From NCBI GenBank assembly GCA_017694415.1, contig JADIMW010000008.1, positions 1 through 44,897 on the forward strand: a stretch of 44,897 bases of DNA. The letters run 5' to 3'. The DNA is from Candidatus Caccoplasma merdipullorum. Its GTDB lineage: Bacteria > Bacteroidota > Bacteroidia > Bacteroidales > G3-4614. Below the pieces are notes generated by a model. The model saw only the letters and a list, made by a program, of their open reading frames with translations, did no database searches and was not told the DNA's origin. Below are positions 44,874 through 44,897 of this stretch, piece after piece (position 1 is the first letter of the stretch; every line of letters begins with the position of its first letter). The translations under genes and the position numbers were made by a program.

Positions 44874-44897
44874 CAGCAAACAGAACATTCGTACAAC

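Overview
The window is chromosomal DNA from a member of the Bacteroidetes, most likely the order Bacteroidales. The evidence is the recurrent -7 element TAnnTTTG (often paired with a TTTG -33 element), the gene order argR-GNAT-argG-argC-argD-proC, the parA-parB-DUF5683-MltD block, a type I QueF next to a YhhQ transporter, and lipoproteins with Bacteroidetes-style lipoboxes. Family and species cannot be fixed from the sequence. No rRNA, tRNA, CRISPR array or complete insertion sequence was seen.

Layout. (1) 1-4.1 kb looks accessory. It holds a sugar O-acetyltransferase gene, a Fic-domain AMP-transferase, a 250-bp direct repeat that duplicates the 5' end of the acetyltransferase on the other side of fic, a leucine-rich-repeat lipoprotein with about ten 63-bp repeats, and a fragment of an AraC regulator. 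(2) 4.1-9.4 kb is a tight arginine/proline operon on the minus strand (argR, GNAT, argG, argC, argD, proC) closed by a strong terminator. (3) 9.6-18.2 kb, minus strand: surE, a beta-helix lipoprotein, lpxB, a complete FecBCD/BtuFCD-type ABC importer, a TIGR01212 radical SAM protein and aroC. (4) 18.4-24.3 kb: a DJ-1 family protein, queuosine genes (yhhQ-queF), a three-gene cassette of exported enzymes (amidohydrolase, ABM-fold monooxygenase, carboxymuconolactone decarboxylase plus cupin), a 77-residue orphan protein and a divergent AraC regulator. (5) 24.5-28.3 kb: korAB (2-oxoacid:ferredoxin oxidoreductase) and aroK. (6) 28.6-39.6 kb: an RNase HI with a viroplasmin domain, then a surface-glycan cluster with six glycosyltransferases, a WecE-like aminotransferase, a WecD-like acetyltransferase and an MsbA-like exporter. 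(7) 39.8-44.9 kb, plus strand: parA, parB, a DUF5683 protein, a MltD-type lytic transglycosylase and purT.

How the parts fit together. The arginine operon and korAB are linked metabolically, because KorAB can make 2-oxoglutarate and so glutamate, the arginine precursor. They also share a TGCATAAA/TTTATGCA motif family in their upstream regions, including an identical 12-mer, which may be an ArgR operator. WecE and WecD together would make a dTDP-4-acetamido-4,6-dideoxyhexose that the neighbouring glycosyltransferases could use. The most unusual structures are the fic insertion with partial gene duplication, the shared arg/kor operator-like arrays, the exported aromatic-enzyme-like cassette, an inverted repeat around a promoter upstream of the RNase H gene, and a parA gene in which all 25 isoleucine codons are ATA.
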